From Stenotrophomonas sp. 610A2 (GTDB lineage: Bacteria > Pseudomonadota > Gammaproteobacteria > Xanthomonadales > Xanthomonadaceae), in assembly GCF_030549615.1 (NCBI RefSeq), contig NZ_CP130832.1, positions 3,720,001 through 3,784,000 of the forward strand: a DNA stretch of 64,000 nt. The letters are read 5' to 3'. A program made the position numbers and the translations under genes. Every line of letters begins with the position of its first letter. The first letter of the stretch is position 1. This document shows, in pieces, positions 17,184 to 28,400 of the stretch. The notes beneath the pieces are model-generated. The model worked only from the letters and a program-made list of their open reading frames with translations, did no database searches and had not been told where the DNA came from.

Positions 17184-18278
17184 ATGGATACCCGAAAAAC
17201 GATGAAGAGACTGCTCACCATCCTGCTATGTATCCCCGTACTTGCGCTCTCACAAGGCGTTTCTTCTGCACCGGTGACATCGCAACCAATCCAGGCAAAA
17301 CGCCTTGATACCTTCCTCGATCGTATCGAGAGCAACAACGGCGGCATCGGTAGCGTGTCCATTTTCAAGGGCGGTCGCGAGATCTATGCCAGGAGCTTCG
17401 GGCAGCAGAACCTCCCCGGTGTTACCCGTGATGCGGACAGCAAATACCAGATAGCGTCAGTGACCAAGATGGTCACCGCAATCCTCGCGTCCAAGCTGAT
17501 CGAGGACGGGAGATTGAGCCTGGATGACAGCCTGTCCAGCTATTTCCCCGCTATGCCATCAGCGCAGAAAATAAGCATCGCCAACCTGCTGGGACATACA
17601 AGTGGTCTTGGGAACTTCGCGATCAGGAATGGTGAGGTCTGGGTAGTTGATCCGCAGACTCAGGATCAGATCCTGGAAGAGATAGCGACTCAAGGTATTG
17701 CATTCGAGCCGGGTCAGCGCGTTGCCTACTCCAACTCAGCCTACTTCCTGCTGCGCATGATCATCGAACAAGTCCATGGGCGTGCCTACCATGACATCGT
17801 CGCGCAGGAAATCGCAGCACCGCTCGGCCTGCGGAACTTCGCTTCCACGGGCTCCCATCCAGGCAACACCTTCAAGTCCTATGCCTTCTCCGGAGAATGG
17901 CGGGAGATCAAGGACATCGATTACTCCAACGTAATCGGTGTCGGTGATATCGCAGCCACCACACATGATCTGAATTTACTGATCTCCGGCCTGTTCGAAT
18001 ACAAGCTCGTGCACAAGGAGACGTTGCAACAGATGCAGCCAAAGTTTGGCGGCAGCGGCTGGGGACTAGGGCTGGCTGAGTTCACGTACGGAGATGACCA
18101 CTTCCTCGGTCATGGTGGAGACGTCCTCGGCTCTCATTCGCGCGTCATCTACAACCCCGAGGATGATGTGGCGATTGCGTACTCCACCAATGGGGAACGC
18201 ATTCCGACCAACGTATTTCTGGAAGCGATCGTTGATCTTGTCTACGGCCGTGAGGCGGTGTTTCCGGCTATCAAGTAG
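17184..18278 (+). CDS. Serine hydrolase, class C beta-lactamase/PBP-like
   Basis: A 364-residue periplasmic serine hydrolase with the penicillin-binding/class C fold. The motifs are SVTK (Ser92 nucleophile, Lys95), YSN in VAYSNSAYFL, and HGG in LGHGGDVLGS in place of KTG. Such proteins include esterases and D-aminopeptidases as well as beta-lactamases, and the HGG form is usual for the non-lactamase group. A signal peptide follows MKRLLTILL. Starts at 17184 and 17202 are both possible and neither has a Shine-Dalgarno site, because the preceding palindrome ends at 17174. An in-frame start at 17091 would translate the palindrome and is unlikely. Confidence 0.85.
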   Translation: MDTRKTMKRLLTILLCIPVLALSQGVSSAPVTSQPIQAKRLDTFLDRIESNNGGIGSVSIFKGGREIYARSFGQQNLPGVTRDADSKYQIASVTKMVTAILASKLIEDGRLSLDDSLSSYFPAMPSAQKISIANLLGHTSGLGNFAIRNGEVWVVDPQTQDQILEEIATQGIAFEPGQRVAYSNSAYFLLRMIIEQVHGRAYHDIVAQEIAAPLGLRNFASTGSHPGNTFKSYAFSGEWREIKDIDYSNVIGVGDIAATTHDLNLLISGLFEYKLVHKETLQQMQPKFGGSGWGLGLAEFTYGDDHFLGHGGDVLGSHSRVIYNPEDDVAIAYSTNGERIPTNVFLEAIVDLVYGREAVFPAIK

Positions 18279-18293
18279 GCGAAAAGCTGGGTC

Positions 18294-18370
18294 AAAACCT
18301 GGGCAAAACCGGGGTCAGAGTGGGGTTTCGTTCCGAAACCCCACTCTGACCCCGGTTTTGCCCAGGTTTT
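18294..18370. repeat. GGGGTCAGAGT palindrome, copy D
   Basis: The longest perfect copy: 37-base arms (18294-18330 and 18334-18370), loop TTC, with an outer CCTGGGCAAAACC / GGTTTTGCCCAGG extension. It lies between two convergent genes and is well placed to be a two-way terminator. Confidence 0.95.
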
Positions 18371-18388
18371 GCCCGGCTTTCCCAGAAC

Positions 18389-19402
18389 TCACCGCGTCGT
18401 ACTGAACCTCACCTCCACCCGCCGATTGGGCAACAGGCACTCCCGCAGCTTCGCTCCGCTCATGCCGTCGCAGGCTTGCACCTGCTCGCTGTCACCGCGC
18501 CATTCGTAGTTGATCGAGTCCGCGGCAATCCCTCTGCTGATCAGAAGCTGACGCACGGTCTGTGCACGGCGTTCTGAAAGGCCTTGGTTGTATTGATCCG
18601 TCGGCCCCTTCAGACGATCGGCATGACCGACCAGCTGCACGCCAGTGATGGTCCGCTTCTCTTCGCCGACGCGGCGTAGAACATCATCCAACCCACGCAG
18701 CGACTCGGCACGGATGTTCCGTTGCCTGTCCTTGTCGAAATCAAACACCACGTTGGCGGTAAGCACTGCTTCCTGCGGCGGGACAACCGCCAGTTCAACG
18801 ACGCACTGCCTGGCCAGCGCCTCGGCGTCGTTGGTCAGGTCTTCTGCAATCTGGATGTATGGCTTTGAGTGCCGCCATTGCTGCTGGTTGAACTCGTTGC
18901 CAGCATGCACCAGCTCCACTTCGCCACAAGCCACCGCCTGCTGCGCGCACTCAAACCCCGGGGTTCCAAGGATGACGCGCAGACGCTTCCACAGGTCCTC
19001 GCGCAAATAACGCGCATCGTTCACCAACGGGGTATCCGTTGGCAGCGGTGACACGCCCCGCTCCATGCCGTCGATCAGCTTGACCGACTCATCCAGCGCC
19101 AGTTGTGGAAAATCGCTGCGGTCATTACGGCTGTACTCGTGGAAGGACACGTCCAGCCAGCATTGCGCCTTGGACAGGTGGTAATCACGAACCGGGCGGC
19201 CGCCATCGTTGAGTGCCTGGATCCTGTCCTGCGTAGCCTGATAGCGGGAGTGATCCGCATACAGCGCCTCGTCGGTGATGCGCGCCTTCTGCGGCAACAA
19301 TTCGGTCCGTTGACCGGCATCCTGCTGCTGTGCCGCCAACGGTGCCGTGCAGGCGATGCCCAGCAGTATTCCCATCATCAGTCGCGTGCGACGAAGTGTC
19401 AT
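18389..19402 (-). CDS. OmpA-family protein partner of giant surface protein
   Basis: A 337-residue exported protein with signal peptide (TRLMMGILLGIACTAPLAAQ). The N-terminal region (about 25-210) is a helical, charged module not recognised, with a tyrosine/aspartate-rich start and two cysteine pairs (AQCW, FECAQQAVACG). The C-terminus (about 215-330) is an OmpA-like peptidoglycan-binding domain with VVFDFDKD, GHAD and LSERRAQTVRQLL. It would anchor to the cell wall. The start at 19402 has GAGGA eight bases before it and lies ten bases after the stop of the giant gene, so the two form an operon; a role in displaying or anchoring that protein is inferred. Confidence 0.82.
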   Translation of the reverse strand: MTLRRTRLMMGILLGIACTAPLAAQQQDAGQRTELLPQKARITDEALYADHSRYQATQDRIQALNDGGRPVRDYHLSKAQCWLDVSFHEYSRNDRSDFPQLALDESVKLIDGMERGVSPLPTDTPLVNDARYLREDLWKRLRVILGTPGFECAQQAVACGEVELVHAGNEFNQQQWRHSKPYIQIAEDLTNDAEALARQCVVELAVVPPQEAVLTANVVFDFDKDRQRNIRAESLRGLDDVLRRVGEEKRTITGVQLVGHADRLKGPTDQYNQGLSERRAQTVRQLLISRGIAADSINYEWRGDSEQVQACDGMSGAKLRECLLPNRRVEVRFSTTR

Positions 19403-19412
19403 GTCAGGGTCC

Positions 19413-22400
19413 TCAATGCTGCGCCGGCTTGCGGTAGCGGTTGTCGTCGCGACGGAAAATATCTTCGTCGAATTTGAAACGCAGGCGGATGAAGGCACCT
19501 TCGTCGGTGTACTCGTAGCCGGCCAGATCCGGATCGGCTTCGAAACCCACGAAGTTATAGCCGGCCGACAGCCACAGGTTCTGCCGCAGCAGCCGCCCAA
19601 TCTCCAGACCATAGGCGTATTGATTGCTGCCGTAGTCGCCGCGGAAGGTGGTGCCGAGCACGCCTACATCCCAGTTCTCGGTGATGTCGTAGACAATGCG
19701 TCCAGACAGCAGTACGCCGCGGAAGCTGTCATCCACCCGCGTCCCGTCGTTGTAGGCGAAGCGGTCCTTCTGCCACTTGGCGGCGATGCGGCCAGTGAGC
19801 CACCACGGCCGCGACGGATGCCAGTCGGCATGGGTGGAGACAATGTGCGCCGCAGTGCGGATGTCCTGCCCCATCTCCTGCAGCGAGGCACCATCAATAC
19901 CCATGCCGCTCTTGTCCGACTCCAGCTTGTATTCGTAGCGGGCCAACGCGTTGATCCGGTTCCGGTCGGTATCGCGATAGGCAACACCGAGCTGGAAGCG
20001 GTCCTGCATCACATCACCGCGCGATTTGTAGTCGGTGGCAAGCAGGTAGTTGCGCGCAAGCAGCGTCCAGTCACGGTTGAGCTTGCGGGCCCACATCAGC
20101 TGGAACAGCGTGGTGTTGAACTCCTCGTTGGTGGCTGGCGTGCTGTCCACATCGCCGGAGATGCGGTACTCCAGCCGCATCGCACCACGCCACAGCGGGT
20201 TCGCGCTGTAGTCCAGCCCCAACGCCAATGCGGTGGAATCGCCGCTGTCGCCGTCGTAGATCTTGACGTGCTCGGCGGCAGTGCTAAGACGCAGGCCTTC
20301 GCGCACGCTCCAGTCGTTGCGGATACCCGATGCCATCTGCACATCTCGCCCGGCAATGGCATCACGCAGGCGGTACTCACTGAACACCTGGGTGTCCTTG
20401 AGGTAGGTGCTGTCGACACCAAACACCAGCGCATCACTTTCGCGGTCGGTGGTGGTGATGCCATAGGCGCTGGTCAGGCCGGTCTGCTTCTCGTAACGGC
20501 CATACAGGCGATTACGCTCGCGCAGTTGGTAGTCGGCGCCCACGGCGACGCGGTTGCGGTCTTCGCCATTGACGTCCTGTTCGTACTCGGCGCCCAGCAC
20601 CAGCTTGTCGGTGACTTTGTAACCGGCACCAACATGCACGCTGTCCGACTCCAGCTTGGTGCCGACAGGCAGGCTGCTGGTAGGCACGGTGCCGCCGCTG
20701 CGGATGATCGGCAGGCCGGTCAAGGGATCCAGCGGCTGCTGGCCATAACCCAAGGCACCACCGGCTGCACCGGTGGCGAAGCCACCACTGAGACCACCAG
20801 TACTGCCGAACGGCGCCAGCGATGACCACGGCGAGTAGGCACCAATGGTCTCGCGGATGCTGCGTACCCCCAGATCCAGCGTCAGCCGCTTGGTTGCATC
20901 GATGCGTACACCTGCACCGGCTGCATCGCGGTCGCCGCCATCCGGGTTGCGGTCCTCGCTGCGCATTGCTTCCACATAGATCTGGAAGCGCTCGTTGACC
21001 GTCCAGTTCAACTCCAGGTCGTACTCACCGCGCCCGCCATACAGCGGCGAAGACGGGTTGTTGAACGCCGGATCACTGCGACCGGCAAACAAGCGTGCAT
21101 CGAAGGTCTTGCCATCATGGGCGAACTCCAGCCGATACGCATTGCCAGCAATGTCGCCGCTGAGGTTCTGCAGCCCAGGCGTTGCGTACTGGTTGATGGA
21201 GTTGGTGTTGACCTCACTTTCGGTGCGCGCGGCTTCCAGCACCATCCAGGTGTTGGCACCGAAGCGGAAGCCCAGGTTGGCGCTGCCCATCTCGAACGCG
21301 GCGAAGGGATTCTCATCCTTTACATACGACGCGCCGGCTTCGACGTATTTGTTGACCCGGAACTGCGCATCCACGCCGTACACCCAGAACTTCTCCGTGC
21401 CCTGATCCAGCTCGTAGGTCACCCGCAGTGAAATCGGGTTCAACTCACTGTCGAACGCAGGCAGGAAGCTGTTCAGCAGGATGCGCCCGGAGAACGGCTC
21501 GAAGCTGTAGTCGATCAGCCGCCCCAAACCGCGCACATTGATGATGCGGCTTGGCTGGTTGCGGTCGCGGGTGATCACCTCCACCCGCTCGCTGCCTTCC
21601 AGCACGGCGCTGTTGCGCAGCGCATACGGGCCGCTGCCCTGGCTGGGGAACTCATCGATCACCTGCCGCAATGAATCTTCCATGGCGAACACATTGCCGC
21701 GCACGCGCTTGCCTTCGAAATGCCAGCCAAAGCCGGTCGCGGTGCGGTTATAGGTGCCGAGGCTGCGCATCACCGCCTTGCCGCTGGCGCTGATGCCCGT
21801 CTGCGTGGTCAGCGTGTCACCGGTCTGGAAGTCGCCATACATTATGTAGCTACGGTTCTTGTCGACGCGCACGTACAGCCGTTCGGCCGAGCGTGCATCG
21901 AAGCCACGCAGGGAGGAGTCGCCGTAGACCGGATAGAACTCTTCCGGCTGGATGTCACGCAGCAAGCGGCCACGCACTTCCTTGTCCGAGTCATAGGCGG
22001 CGGTGAGCAGGTACTCGCCCTTGATCTTGCCCTTGACGAAGAAGGCGGTGCGGGCGGCTGCGTTGGCCTTGCCGCTGTTGAAGTTGCGTTCCCAGCGACG
22101 AATGTCACGGTCAAAGCCATCATCACGGCGTGCCGTGTCCAGGGTCGCGCCGTTGCGGAAGTTGACGATGCCTTCGACCAGGCCGGTCGCCAGCAGCTCG
22201 CGCATTTCCGGCAGGAAGCTGATCGTGTTCTCGGCGGTGACGCCGCCCGAGGTGATGCGCACCAGCACGTCCTGCGGCACGTCAGGCGCCAGCAGATCGA
22301 ACTCGGCGCTACCGTTTTCCACCGGCAGCTGGATACCCGGCGTGCCGCGATCGGCATCCAGACGTCCCGGCCCGAGCTCATCGGTACGGCCGCCGATCAA

Positions 22401-25400
22401 GCGCACCCGGCCACCGCTGTATTCGATGGTTGCGAAACGCTTGCCCGGCAACAGCTTGCCATCGGCGCCCAGCAGCTGCACACGCACATGTACCGGCGAC
22501 TGTCCATCAGCGGGCACGCCATCGCGATCCACGTCCACCCGCAGCGTATCCACATCCGAATTGACGCTGTAATCGACGGCGCCAGATTGCAGGTTGATCG
22601 TCTGCGGTTGCCCATCGGTTGAACCCAGCGACTGCGGGTTGGCAACGGTGCTGGCGCTCAAGGCTCCGTCGAAGCGATGGCTGTCTGCCAACGTCGCAAC
22701 CTCGCCGGCACTTGCGCCGACCTGCACACCGCCTGCGACCACAGCTGTCGGCGGACCGCCCTCGGCGGTGACTGCAGCCGCGTTGACGCCGCCCTGCACC
22801 ACCGAGTTACCGGCTTCGCGTTGTGCAGGTGTCAGCCGCTCGGTACCGCGCGGGGCAACGATGCCCGGCATCTGGTTTGCCGAATCGGTTGCACCAATCG
22901 GTGCGCGCAGCGGCTGTGCCTGGAAGCTCAGCGGCAGACCCGGCAGCTCGGTTTCCGGCGCGCCAACCTCGCCCTGCGTACGCCGAGCCTTGACCTGCTC
23001 CAGCACTTCGTTGGAGCCGCTGCCTTCGATGAAGTCGGCACGGTGCAGCTCGCCGTTCTTCAAATCGATGAACAGGCTGTCGGCATCACCAAGGTTACGG
23101 TTGCTGCTGGTGATCAGGCGCGAGCCGCGCGGCAGCGTGCTGGCATCCACCTTCAGCGTATGGCTCTTCGGTGGCAAGCCGCAGTAGCTGTACTTGCCTT
23201 CCGAATCGGACACCATCCAGGTGCCGTCGTTGAAATACAGGCGCACGCCCGGGATTCCGATCTCCTCGCGGTCCTGCAGGTGGTTGTTGTTGCTGTCCAC
23301 ATAGATCTTGCCGAGCACGCACGCTTCGTCGGTGAACACGCCACCCGTCACCCGCACCCGGTACTGCGCCGGGTTGGAGGTCACTCCGCCCGGATACGGA
23401 TACAAGGTGCCCGGATCAACGCAGCCACCTGCGGTGGAGCAGCCGTGCGCCTGCGCGCGATTGATGCCGTCACCCTGCATCGCACCCACGCCTATGCGTA
23501 CGCGGTAGGTCAGCAGCTTCTGCTGGCCCAGGCTGATGCTGCCAACATTGAACACCAGCCGCGGGCCCGGCTTGCCGAACGGGTCGGCAATGCCGCCGCC
23601 GTCCACCCGCGCCGTGCCGTTGATATAGGTGAAGCCCGGCGGCAGGTTGTCGATGACGTTGACCGTCTGCAGCGGCTCACCGGCTGTCTGGCGGATGCTG
23701 ATGGTGTACAGCATGGTGTCGCCGATCTCGACGACCTGCTTGTCACCGGTCTTGCTGATCACCAGGCCCGGCGCTACCGCTGGATCCAGCGGCAGGTGGT
23801 TGTGGATGATGCTGGCAGTGGCCGAACCGGCAAACAGGCCCAGGAAATACTGCGTGCCAGTGCCAACCGGTGCGGTCGGCGCGGTCGCCTGCGGCTGCAC
23901 CTTGAAGGTGGTGCCCGATATGCCTGGGGGTGACAGACTGCTGGCTTCGGCCGGAATGATCGCCGAACGGAAGGTATAGCCAGCCGGTGGCGTCACCGTC
24001 AGCTGGAACTCGCAGCGGCTGGGCGCGGCCGGCCCCAGCAGGAACTGGTAGTAGCCATCGCTGCCGACCGTCATCGAGATCTGGTTGCCGCTGATGCTGT
24101 AGCCGCCCTGCCCGCCATTGAGCACGCCGGTGGCCGGGTCGTAACCCGTGCACATGCCGACCGGCGCCAGGGTCACGATCGCGCCCTGCACCGGGTTGCG
24201 GGTCACCGCGTCGTAGACCACGCCGCTCGGGTCCACCGGCAGGCTCTGCTGCGGCAGGTTCTCGCCTGCGCGCAACACCACTTCCAGCTGGGTAATGCCG
24301 TCGCCGTCAACCCGACAGGTGCTGCTGGTGCCGTTGTTGATCGCGTTGCCGGAGTTGCACGGTGCAGGAGGCCCGGCAGCGGTCTCGCCGGTTACCGGGA
24401 AGCCCCACAGCACACCGCTCTGTGGATGCCGGAAGCGTACTTCATAGCGCGTGCCCGGCAGCAGATCGTTGAAGCGGTAGCTGCCATCGGTACCGGTGCT
24501 GGCGGTACGGATGACCTGGTTGCTGGCCGGGTCATACAGCTCCACGGTCCAGTTCGGCAGGCGTACGTCGCCGGCATCGAGCAGCGCATCATCACTGCCG
24601 ATGTCGAACCAGACCGTGCCCGACAACGACGCTGCATCCTGCACCTCGGTCATCAAGCGGCAGGCATTCTGAGTGATTGCCGGATCACAGAGCGGCAGCT
24701 GGGTGATGTCGCCATCAAAGGCCCCCTGCTCGGCGGGTGATGGTGCGTGGTCGGCGTCTTCACCACCACCGCGCACGATCACTGCGTTGTGGATCGGCGA
24801 CGCCGCCGCGGCGGCAGCACTGACGGCCACACTCACGGTGATGGCGTCGGCTGAAGTCGCACCACTGGCCAGCACCGTACTGCTGGTGCAGCTGAAGCGG
24901 TCGGCGCCTGGCGCTCCTGTGCAGCTCCAGGCGTTGCCACTCGGGGTCGCGGCCAGCGTTACACCCGTGGGCAAGCGGTCATCCACCTGATAGCTGCCCA
25001 CAGTCGGCTGCGGACCGATATTGCGCACACGCACGCTGTAAGTGGCTGCATTATTGACGGTGAAACGCGTCGGCTGCGCGCTCTTGCTGACCACAAGATC
25101 CGGTGTATCGGCTACCTCACCGAAGTTCTGTTCGATCGATATCTGACCCAAGGTCAGGGTGATCGCACTGATTGCCGACGGCACCGTGGATACCGGAGTG
25201 GCAAGCCCCATCGGCGTACCGTTGACGGTGCCAGGCGTGGTGATGCCGTTGGTGGTATCCGGTGGCTGGGTCGGCTCGGTCACCGTGTAGGTGCCCGGGC
25301 GCAGGTTGTCGAACAGATAGGCACCGTTGGCATCGGTGACCACGCTGATCGGCGCCACTGACGCTGCCTGGTCGTCGGTGCCCGTGAGTTGCAGGGTGAC

Positions 25401-28400
25401 ATTGGCAATGCCGGACTCGCCCGCGTCGATGGTGCCGTTCTTGTTGTTGTCGTAGTACACGCGGCCGGCAATCGACGAACTGGCGATCTCACCGAAATTG
25501 TTGTCGATGCTTGCCTCATCAAGATCCAGCACGATGGCACTGATCACCGACGGGGTGACGCTGACCGCTGTAGCGCTACCGCCGGTGCTGCCGGCAACCG
25601 TGATGCCGTTGCGGGTATTGGCGGGCTGGTCGGGCTCGGTGACGGTATAGGTGCCCGGCACCAGGCCGGCGAACAGATAGGCACCATTGGCGTCGGTCGA
25701 TTGGCTCAGTGCCACCGTCCTGTTGTCGCGATCGGTGCCGCTGAGTTGGATGTCGACCCCGGCGATACCGGTTTCGCCGTTGTCGATGAGACCGTTGTTG
25801 TTGGCATCCAACCAGACCTTGCCGGCCAGCGAACTGCCAACCGGTTCCTCGCCGAAGTTGAAGTTCAAGCCTTCGCTGGCACCTATGCCGAGGCTGAGGT
25901 CGATCTGGCTGATGCGATCGGTGGTAGACGGATCGCCGGCCACAGCGGTGCCGGGCACGCAGCCACTCGGGCACGCCGCACCATTGATGGTGCCGGGATT
26001 CACCGCCGTTGCGCGATTGCGGTAGGCGCCCGCAGGCAACGGTTGGCGCAGCGTGTAGCTGCGGGCGGGGTCGAGATCGATGAACTGATAGGCGCCCGTC
26101 GCGTCGGTGGTGGTGGTCCGCTCCACGGCCGAGGTGACGGCATCGAGCAGCTCGACGGTTGCGCCGGCAATCGCCGGGTCGCTGCCGACGGTGCGCAGGT
26201 TGTTGAAGTCCGCATCCACGTACACGAAGCCCGCGAGCCGCGCGTTGTTGAACTCGGGGAAGTTGTAGCGCACGCCATTGCTGTTGACCGGCACCGGAAT
26301 GGCGCTGTAACTGGAGTTCGGTGTGCCAGCCGCATAGGTGCCACCAAGCGACGGCGCCAAAGGTCCGCTGGTCGGCGGATCCACCGGGCCATTGGCAAAG
26401 CCCAGCGGCTGGGTCTGGACGATGTTGTAACCACTGGCATTCGACGGTGAAAGATCGCCGAAGCTGTAGTCGCCATTGGCATCGGTGGTGGTGTTCAGGC
26501 TGACCGCATTGCCATATTCGTCGGTGCCGGTCAGCGTCAGACTTACATTGGCGATACGCGGCTCCACTGCGGCAGCCTGCGGAACGCCGCCGTTGCCACC
26601 ACTACGGTCACGATCCTGGAACACGGTACCGGCCAGCGTGGACGCGGTGACATTGATCGGCGCGGTGGCGGTGTTGTTGCCTGCATCGGTGTCGACCTGC
26701 TCGGTGCCTACGGACACCGTATTGATCGCATTGCCACCGGGGGGGAGCACATCCCAACGCACCGGGATGATCACCCGCACGCGCCCGTGATTGGAGCCCT
26801 CGGAAGTCACGTCGCCCACGTTGCAGATGACGTTCTGCCCGTTCTGGCTGCAACTGCCCGTGCCGTTGGGCTGGTCATCCGGCAAGCTGGCAATGTCCGG
26901 CCCGATCTTGCGCCAGCTGATCGGCGTGCCGGTAACCACCATGTTCGGGGGCAAGGTGTCGGTGATCACCGTACCGGTGCCATTGAGCGGGCTGGTGCCT
27001 GTGCGGTCGCGCGACAAGCTGTTGCCCGGGCCATTGTTCTGCACATCGAACACCCAGAAGAACGGCTCGCGTATCGATACCGTGCTCAAGATCGGTGGTA
27101 GCGCAACGCTGGGATCAGGATCCGGTGGCGTGAGCCTGGATACGGCGCGTTTGCTGATGAGGAGGTCGACCTTGCTGCGGATGGTGGTGGTCTCGCCCTC
27201 GGTGTTGTTTGCCGGGTTGCGCTCCGGTTCCGCGGAGCTCGCCACCGCTACATTGTTGATCACATCGCCGCCGGCACCGGGCTGCGACAGGTACTGATAG
27301 CGCAGGTACAGGACCGAGGTGGCACCGTTTGCGATCACCCCGTTGGCATCGCTACCCGGGAAGCCTGCACCTGGCACTTCACACGCTACCGTAATCGGGC
27401 TGCCGGTACTTGGATTGCTACCCGAGGTCATCGGGCATCTGAGCATCGAGAACGGCCCGGTCGGCGATGGCGATGAGCCCAGGAACTGCACCGTCTTGTT
27501 CGCTTCCGGGGTAATGGTGTCGGTGATGGTGACGCTGCTGGCAACCGACGGCCCCAGGTTCTGCACGCTTATCTGATAGGTAATGAAGTTGCCATTGGGA
27601 TCGTTCGGGTCGTAGGGCAAGGGATCAACACCACCGGTGAATCCGGTGTCCTCCTTGTTCACCACCAGATCCACGTCACCGTCCGCCACGGTGAGGGTCG
27701 CCGTTTTCTCGTCGTCCGCCGGGGTAGCAATGGTGTTGTATTCGAAATCACCATTGGCATCGTTGCCACCGCTGGGATCCGGTGTGCCGTCCCCATCGCG
27801 ATCAAAGAAGAAGTCGGCGGTATTGGTATACACGCGCAATGGACCACCGGCGATTGGATCGTCCAACGGCCGGATCTGGACGGTCATCGTGTGTTGCTGG
27901 CCACCCGGGATATCCAGCGGTGTGCAGGTCAGGACCAGCGTACCGGCCGCGGCACCATTCGAGGTGACATTGAGCAGGCCACCGGTACCCGGCGATACCG
28001 TGACGCCGCCAGTGACTGACGGGACACACACGGTGCTGCCACCACCGCTGCGGGTGTCGTTGACCAGGGTGAAGCCCGGGTCATCGGCGCGCAGGTTGAT
28101 CACGTCACGGAACACCACGCCCGGGGCCAATGATGGTCCCTCGTTGAGGTACTCGATGCGGTAGATGCTGTCCACGCCAACACTGCCGGTGGTGCCGGTG
28201 GTGATGGTCTTGGCTTCGGTTTTCACATTGGACACGCGCGGCACCCGCACATAGTCCGAGCCGGTGTTGTTGCCCGGGTTCACCTCGCCCGCAGCACCTG
28301 GCACCGACGGATCAATGCCGGCGCCCGCGGTATTGCACCAGGAGCCTGCCGGTGCGGTGGTGGCACCGCAGGTTGCCGCAGGCCGCGAGGCGCTATCCGC

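Noticed and set aside
17091..17184. Longer serine hydrolase start at 17091
   Set aside because: It would translate the palindrome into a repeat-derived peptide and place the signal peptide inside the protein.
19347..20825. 492-codon open frame antisense to the giant protein
   Set aside because: Ala/Val/Gln/His-rich antisense translation with no homology signal; the sense protein runs unbroken.
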